Shown piece after piece: positions 63,946-64,000 of a stretch of 64,000 nucleotides of DNA (positions within the stretch are counted from its first letter, which is position 1; every line of letters starts with the position of its first letter). The stretch is taken from the NCBI RefSeq assembly GCF_003515705.1, contig NZ_QWEH01000012.1:86985-150984 (forward strand), given 5' to 3'. Under the pieces are notes generated by a model that was not told the DNA's origin, did no database searches, and saw only the letters and a list, made by a program, of their open reading frames with translations. The DNA is from Oceanobacillus profundus (GTDB lineage Bacteria > Bacillota > Bacilli > Bacillales > Amphibacillaceae). Made by a program: the position numbers and the translations under genes.

Positions 63946-64000
63946 ATGCATACAAAAAGGACACCTTTTGATAAAATTAAAGTTACCAGACAATAATTTT

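Overview
The window is a chromosomal segment from a low-GC Gram-positive bacterium of the family Bacillaceae. Evidence for this is strong AGGAGG-type ribosome binding sites, TTG and GTG starts, intrinsic terminators with U-tracts, and a gene set close to Bacillus subtilis and its relatives (ywbE, yitL/cvfB, ytaF, tenI-thiO-thiSGF, mdxEFG-like transporter, hemAT, topB). The acidic secreted lipoproteins and TRAP/AbgT-type transporters fit a halotolerant genus such as Oceanobacillus or Virgibacillus. That genus assignment is inference. No rRNA, tRNA, IS element, CRISPR array or intact prophage was seen.

Layout. 1-7.6 kb: a threonine dehydratase, then an oligopeptide ABC transporter in the order D-F-B-C-A. 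7.7-11 kb: rpiA, a glutamine-dependent asparagine synthetase and a YciI-like protein. 11-14.1 kb (minus strand): pyruvate formate-lyase and its activase. 14.2-15.8 kb: 52-bp tandem repeats and a strong hairpin ahead of a split chromate transporter pair. 15.8-18.5 kb (minus): a HAD phosphatase and an M3 oligopeptidase. 18.8-25.7 kb: a Tat-exported gluconate-2-dehydrogenase-like pair, an SDR with a divergent TetR regulator, a LysR regulator, ywbE, a small membrane protein and cvfB. 25.7-31.8 kb: a structured intergenic element, an AEC transporter, a 22-residue hydrophobic peptide, an unusual SDR, ytaF, topB and a DUF2188 protein. 31.9-38.5 kb: an operon of three M20 amidohydrolases, a novel regulator and an AbgT transporter, which looks like a scavenging system for N-acyl or p-aminobenzoyl amino acids. 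38.6-39.5 kb: a 7Fe-type ferredoxin and a decayed stretch with a small minus-strand gene. 39.6-43.6 kb: a TPP riboswitch and thiamine thiazole genes. 44-50.6 kb: a maltodextrin utilisation locus (glucosidase, ABC transporter, LacI regulator) with several matching operators and a perfect cre. 50.7-55.5 kb: a Fur-box flavodoxin, an atypical ureohydrolase, HemAT with a SigD-like promoter, a coiled-coil protein and a DMT transporter. 55.5-64 kb: a short-chain fatty acid transporter (minus), a YdjM-like membrane protein, a TAXI-type TRAP system, and an unknown membrane protein with an amidohydrolase.

The most striking observation is the TAXI solute-binding lipoprotein at 58070-59062. Its two halves are in swapped order: the signal peptide is followed by what is normally the C-terminal half, then by the normal N-terminal half. 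It looks like a natural circular permutation and sits directly upstream of a fused TRAP permease. Other points worth a look are an arginase-family protein that lacks a metal-binding Asp and the usual catalytic His, an SDR without the catalytic Tyr/Lys, a three-way-junction-like intergenic element near 26 kb, and the AbgT operon regulator.
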